A stretch of 7,496 bases of DNA, from the NCBI GenBank assembly GCA_900554165.1, contig USGR01000037.1, forward strand, positions 1 to 7,496, given 5' to 3'. Shown here piece by piece: positions 4,689 through 7,496 of this stretch. Source of the DNA: an uncultured Oscillospiraceae bacterium (GTDB lineage: Bacteria; Bacillota_A; Clostridia; Oscillospirales; Acutalibacteraceae). Under the pieces are notes generated by a model. That model ran no database searches and was not told the origin of the DNA. It saw only the letters and a list, made by a program, of their open reading frames with translations. A program made the translations under genes and the position numbers. Position 1 is the stretch's first letter; each line of letters begins with the position of its first letter.

Positions 4689-5949
4689 GATGATAAAGGG
4701 CGGTGGTGTGCTCATTACGGTCCGCAACAGCGATAAGGCGGAGATAATAGACGTTGCTAAGAAGTTCAGCCAGCTTGGCTTTAAGCTCTACGCCACTCAC
4801 GGTACGGCAGCCGCCATTAAAGAGGCGGGCTTTGAGGTTGAGCCGGTGGATAAAATACATCAGTCAGATGTAAACACCATGACGCTTTTGGAGAGCGGCG
4901 CTGTACAGTACATAATCTCCACCTCTACAAAGGGCCGCGACCCGGCGCGCGACAGCGTAAAGATACGCTGCCTGGCAAGCAGGCTTGGCATTCCATGCCT
5001 TACGTCAATAGACACGGCGAACGCTGTGGCCGACAGTCTGCGCAGCCGGTATACTGAATACAACACCGAGCTGGTCGATATAAACAACATGCGCGACAAG
5101 AAAATGACGCTTGAATTTACCAAAATGCACGGCTGCGGCAACGACTATATATATTTTGACTGCTTTAAGCAGGACATTGCAAGTCCTGAATCACTGTCAA
5201 TAGCGCTGTCGGACAGGCATTACGGCATTGGCGGCGACGGTGTAATACTCATCTGTCCGTCGAAAGTGGCGGACGCTAAGATGCGCATGTTTAATCTTGA
5301 CGGCAGCGAGGGCAAAATGTGCGGCAACGGCATACGCTGCGTCGGCAAGTATGTGTATGACAACGGTATTGTGGACAAGGACAAAACCACTATAACGATA
5401 GAGACGTTAAGCGGCATAAAGACGCTTAAGCTTTCAACTAAGAACGGTAAAGTCTCCTCGGTAAATGTCGACATGGGCAAGGCGGAATTTGCGCCGGAAA
5501 AGGTTCCCGTACTTCTTGACGGTGAAAAAATAATATCCCGCAGGACGGAAATAGGCGGCAAAAATTATGATATAACATGTGTGTCGATGGGCAACCCGCA
5601 CTGCGTCGTTTTCTGCAACGACGTCGATAATATCGATATTGAAAAAATCGGCCCGCAGTTTGAAAACGCCGATATCTTCCCCAGCAGGGTGAATACCGAA
5701 TTTATAAAGGTAGTGGATAAAAATACGCTTAAAATGCGCGTATGGGAGCGCGGAAGCGGCGAAACAATGGCCTGCGGCACCGGCGCGTGCGCGGCTGTAG
5801 CCGCCGCAGTTGAGAACGGATACTGCAAAAAGGGCGAAAATGTAAAGGTAATGCTTCTTGGCGGCGACCTCATCATAAACTACACCGACGAAACGGTATG
5901 GATGGAGGGCAACGCTGTTAAAGTATTCGACGGCACTGTGAGAATATGA
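4627..5949 (+). CDS. dapF: Diaminopimelate epimerase with an N-terminal CarB-derived domain (in-frame fusion)
   Basis: The frame encodes up to 440 residues. From residue 9 (ALYKGLIGAGYK) to ~153 it is the C-terminal regulatory domain of carbamoyl-phosphate synthase large subunit. A short linker (DINNMRDKK) leads without a stop to Met160, where a full 281-residue DapF begins. DapF converts LL- to meso-diaminopimelate in the cytoplasm for lysine and peptidoglycan. Counting from Met160, the two catalytic cysteines are Cys73 (KMCGNGIRC) and Cys224 (ACGTGACA); MHGCGNDY, GIGGDG, MGNPHCV and ERGSGET are also present. The true start is unclear: GTG 4627, ATG 4651, ATG 5089 and ATG 5104 all lack a Shine-Dalgarno site, which suggests that in the intact locus DapF was made as part of a CarB-DapF polypeptide, or by coupling. 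Residues before 9 are read from alcohol dehydrogenase DNA in another frame and are not native. DapL lies two genes downstream. Confidence 0.88.
   Translation: MHIIRIYRMALYKGLIGAGYKMIKGGGVLITVRNSDKAEIIDVAKKFSQLGFKLYATHGTAAAIKEAGFEVEPVDKIHQSDVNTMTLLESGAVQYIISTSTKGRDPARDSVKIRCLASRLGIPCLTSIDTANAVADSLRSRYTEYNTELVDINNMRDKKMTLEFTKMHGCGNDYIYFDCFKQDIASPESLSIALSDRHYGIGGDGVILICPSKVADAKMRMFNLDGSEGKMCGNGIRCVGKYVYDNGIVDKDKTTITIETLSGIKTLKLSTKNGKVSSVNVDMGKAEFAPEKVPVLLDGEKIISRRTEIGGKNYDITCVSMGNPHCVVFCNDVDNIDIEKIGPQFENADIFPSRVNTEFIKVVDKNTLKMRVWERGSGETMACGTGACAAVAAAVENGYCKKGENVKVMLLGGDLIINYTDETVWMEGNAVKVFDGTVRI
4653..5094 (+). pseudogene. carB: 3' remnant of carbamoyl-phosphate synthase large subunit (methylglyoxal-synthase-like domain)
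   Basis: The reading includes ALYKGLIGAGYKM, VLITVRNSDKAEIIDVAKKF, LGFKLYATHGTAAAIKEAGF and IISTSTKGRDPARDSVKIRC, then CLTSIDTANAVADSL, the pattern of the CarB allosteric domain that in the intact enzyme senses nucleotides and ornithine. About 900 N-terminal residues, with both ATP-grasp modules, are absent. The retained ALYKGLIGAGYKM belongs to the segment just before the allosteric domain, so the break falls inside carB rather than at a domain edge. The remnant cannot synthesise carbamoyl phosphate. It continues in frame into DapF. Whether an intact carB exists elsewhere is not visible here. Confidence 0.88.
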
Positions 5950-6038
5950 TTTAGGCTTTAGCGGAGCATAAATTTAAATTAAAGACTCAATACAAGAGCA
6001 CTGCCTGATTAATATAATAATGCTAAGGAGGAAATATA

Positions 6039-6239
6039 ATGAAAAAGACGATAATATGTGCGGCGTTTACCATTGCGGGCGCTATATTTCTTGGATTTTC
6101 CGCGCTCGGCATCAACTTTTTCGGAAGCAGCCTTGACGGTGATGAAATAATGTTTCCCATAATGTTCTTTTTAGGCTTTTTCATGTTTTTAATAGGATTC
6201 GTCAGTTGCCTGATTGATTTATTTAAAAAGGATGACTGA
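6039..6239 (+). CDS. Small two-helix membrane protein, function unknown
   Basis: A 66-residue protein with two predicted membrane segments, roughly residues 5-27 (IICAAFTIAGAIFLGFSALG) and 41-60 (FPIMFFLGFFMFLIGFVSCL), joined by a short loop FFGSSLDGDE and ending in a charged tail LFKKDD. It has an excellent ribosome site, AAGGAGG at 6025-6031, seven bases before the ATG, so translation is likely despite the small size. A TATAAT at 6013-6018 has no good -35 partner. It lies between dapF (90 bases upstream) and dapL (112 bases downstream) on the same strand, so co-transcription is plausible. No family or function is recognised, and a link to diaminopimelate synthesis is only positional. Confidence 0.75.
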   Translation: MKKTIICAAFTIAGAIFLGFSALGINFFGSSLDGDEIMFPIMFFLGFFMFLIGFVSCLIDLFKKDD

Positions 6240-6263
6240 TTTGTCTGCTTTTTAACAGCATAC

Positions 6264-6280
6264 TTGCTGCAAGGCAGCAA
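6264..6280 (+). terminator. Small GC-containing hairpin between the small membrane gene and dapL
   Basis: TTGCTGC (6264-6270) pairs perfectly with GCAGCAA (6274-6280) around a three-base loop. It is followed by TATCTTT and, after GGCA, a T5 run, so it is a weak terminator or processing signal rather than a classical one. It sits 24 bases after the small gene's stop. A TATAAT at 6313-6318 lies beyond it and could give dapL its own promoter, but the nearest -35-like TTGGCA (6286) is 21 bases away, which is too far. Confidence 0.35.
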
Positions 6281-6351
6281 TATCTTTGGCATTTTTGTGT
6301 TATATTAAGCATTATAATCGTCATATTATTTTTACAAACGGAGATGAGAAA

Positions 6352-7496
6352 ATGAAGATAAATACAAACTATCAAAACCTTAAGGACAACTATTTGTTTG
6401 CGGAAATAGCCCGCAGGGTAAGCGAATATAAGGCCAATAATCCGTCGGCTGACGTAATAAGCCTTGGTATCGGCGACGTCACCCTCCCCCTACCCGCTGC
6501 ATGCGTTGAGGCGATGGAGAAAGCATCTGCCGAAATGGGCACAGTAGAGGGCTTTAGAGGATATGGTCCGGACCATGGCTATGAATTTTTAAGCAGCGCT
6601 ATTCAGAATTACTATAAGCGTTTTAATGTGTCGTTAGAGCTTAAGGAGATATTTGTAAGCGACGGTGCGAAAAGCGATGTCAGCAATATACTCGACATTT
6701 TTTCCGCTGACAACACGGTACTTATTCCCGACCCTGTGTATCCTGTGTATCTTGATACGAACATTATGGACGGCCGCAAAATAGTGTTTATAAACGCTAA
6801 TGAGGAAAACGACTTTTTGCCGCTGCCGGACAAGAGTATTAAAGCTGATATTATTTACATCTGCTCTCCAAACAATCCGACCGGCGCCGTTTATAACCGT
6901 GATCAGCTCAAGGCATGGGTAGATTATGCTCTTGACAACAAGGCTGTCATACTGTATGACGCCGCTTATGAAGCATTTATATCAGACCCCGATTTACCGC
7001 ACAGCATATATGAAATCGACGGTGCAAAAAAATGCGCAATAGAGCTGTGCTCATTATCTAAGATTGCCGGCTTTACCGGCACACGCTGCGGTTATACAAT
7101 AGTCCCGTTCGACTTAAAGGCTGGAGATGTAAGCCTTAATGCAATGTGGCTGCGCCGCAAGGGCACAAAGTTTAACGGCGTGCCGTATATAATTCAGCGC
7201 GGCGCAGAGGCTGTTTTCTCTGATAAGGGATTTAAGCAGTGCATGCAGAATATAGATTACTATATGCAGAATGCAAAGCTTATAGCCGATGCATTGGACG
7301 AATTATCTATAAAGTACATTGGCGGCAAGAATTCGCCTTATATATGGCTTAAGTGCCCGGGCGGCAGAAAATCGTGGGAATTTTTCGATTATCTGCTTAA
7401 CAATGCCAATATTGTCGGTACGCCGGGCGCGGGATTTGGCGAAAACGGCGAAGGCTGCTTCCGCCTCACAAGCGTTGGCAGCCGTGAAAATATAGT
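6352..7496 (+). CDS. dapL: LL-diaminopimelate aminotransferase, 3' end beyond the window
   Basis: A fold-type I PLP enzyme converting L-tetrahydrodipicolinate plus glutamate directly to LL-diaminopimelate, bypassing the acylated intermediates of the DapD/ArgD/DapE route. 381 codons are present; families of about 390-410 residues suggest only ~20 residues are missing. Visible hallmarks in order: NYLNLKDxYLF-like start (INTNYQNLKDNYLFAEIA), LGIGDVTLPLP, GFRGYGPDHGYEFL, SDGAKSD, DPVYPVYLDTN, SPNNPTG, YDAAYEAFI, and SLSKIAGFTGTRCGYT with Lys237 as the PLP-binding lysine. FRLTSVGSREN marks the C-terminal end. The start is supported by GGAGATG at 6340-6346, five bases upstream. Its product is the substrate of DapF encoded upstream. 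Confidence 0.93.
   Translation, partial: MKINTNYQNLKDNYLFAEIARRVSEYKANNPSADVISLGIGDVTLPLPAACVEAMEKASAEMGTVEGFRGYGPDHGYEFLSSAIQNYYKRFNVSLELKEIFVSDGAKSDVSNILDIFSADNTVLIPDPVYPVYLDTNIMDGRKIVFINANEENDFLPLPDKSIKADIIYICSPNNPTGAVYNRDQLKAWVDYALDNKAVILYDAAYEAFISDPDLPHSIYEIDGAKKCAIELCSLSKIAGFTGTRCGYTIVPFDLKAGDVSLNAMWLRRKGTKFNGVPYIIQRGAEAVFSDKGFKQCMQNIDYYMQNAKLIADALDELSIKYIGGKNSPYIWLKCPGGRKSWEFFDYLLNNANIVGTPGAGFGENGEGCFRLTSVGSRENI

Noticed and set aside
4653..5094. Standalone methylglyoxal synthase gene
   Set aside because: The domain resembles methylglyoxal synthase, but the preceding ALYKGLIGAGYK segment and the GRDPARDSVKIR and CLTSIDTA motifs are those of the CarB C-terminus. There is no ribosome site for an independent start.
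5220..5876. Two minus-strand open frames of 113 and 103 codons
   Set aside because: They lie opposite dapF, which has full family motifs in the plus frame. They show no ribosome site or domain and are antisense shadows of its codon pattern.
6023..6292. Minus-strand 89-codon frame
   Set aside because: It is opposite the small membrane protein gene, which has a strong ribosome site and a coherent two-helix structure. The antisense frame reads as a low-complexity Lys/Pro/Ser mixture.

Overview
The window looks like chromosomal DNA from a low-to-medium GC member of the Clostridia (Firmicutes), possibly near Ruminococcaceae/Oscillospirales. The evidence is strong GGAGG-type Shine-Dalgarno sites, AT-rich intergenic DNA, a Clostridia-type flavodoxin and iron alcohol dehydrogenase, a ThrE-type exporter, and lysine/peptidoglycan synthesis through LL-diaminopimelate aminotransferase (DapL). 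The taxonomic placement is inference.

Left part (1-1800, AT-rich). The start of a minus-strand threonine/serine exporter gene (ThrE/DUF1212) runs off the left edge, and its leader contains a 12-bp hairpin. Divergent to it is an unrecognised cell-surface protein with a lipoprotein-like signal, a Ser/Asn-rich linker and a C-terminal membrane helix. It has a good promoter, and a perfect-stem terminator follows it. About 430 bases without a supportable gene come next.

Middle (1801-4657). A minus-strand LysR regulator is divergent from a flavodoxin, which is followed by an iron-containing alcohol dehydrogenase. The lysR-flavodoxin spacer is compact. The two candidate promoters overlap in their -35 boxes, and an 8-bp inverted repeat (operator candidate) abuts the flavodoxin -35 and covers the lysR -10. 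Together these genes look like a small redox or aldehyde-response module under LysR control.

Right part (4653-7496). The alcohol dehydrogenase stops abruptly after its last metal-binding His and is joined out of frame to the last ~150 residues of carbamoyl-phosphate synthase large subunit (CarB). The CarB tail runs in frame, without a stop codon, into a complete diaminopimelate epimerase (DapF). A small two-helix membrane protein and DapL (cut by the right edge) follow. DapL and DapF catalyse consecutive steps from tetrahydrodipicolinate to meso-diaminopimelate.

The two observations most worth checking are the adh::carB breakpoint, which is either a real deletion/rearrangement or a chimeric assembly or library join, and the apparent CarB-DapF in-frame fusion, which has no visible ribosome binding site for DapF alone. 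I saw no CRISPR array, tRNA, rRNA, insertion sequence or clear novel defence or mobile system.
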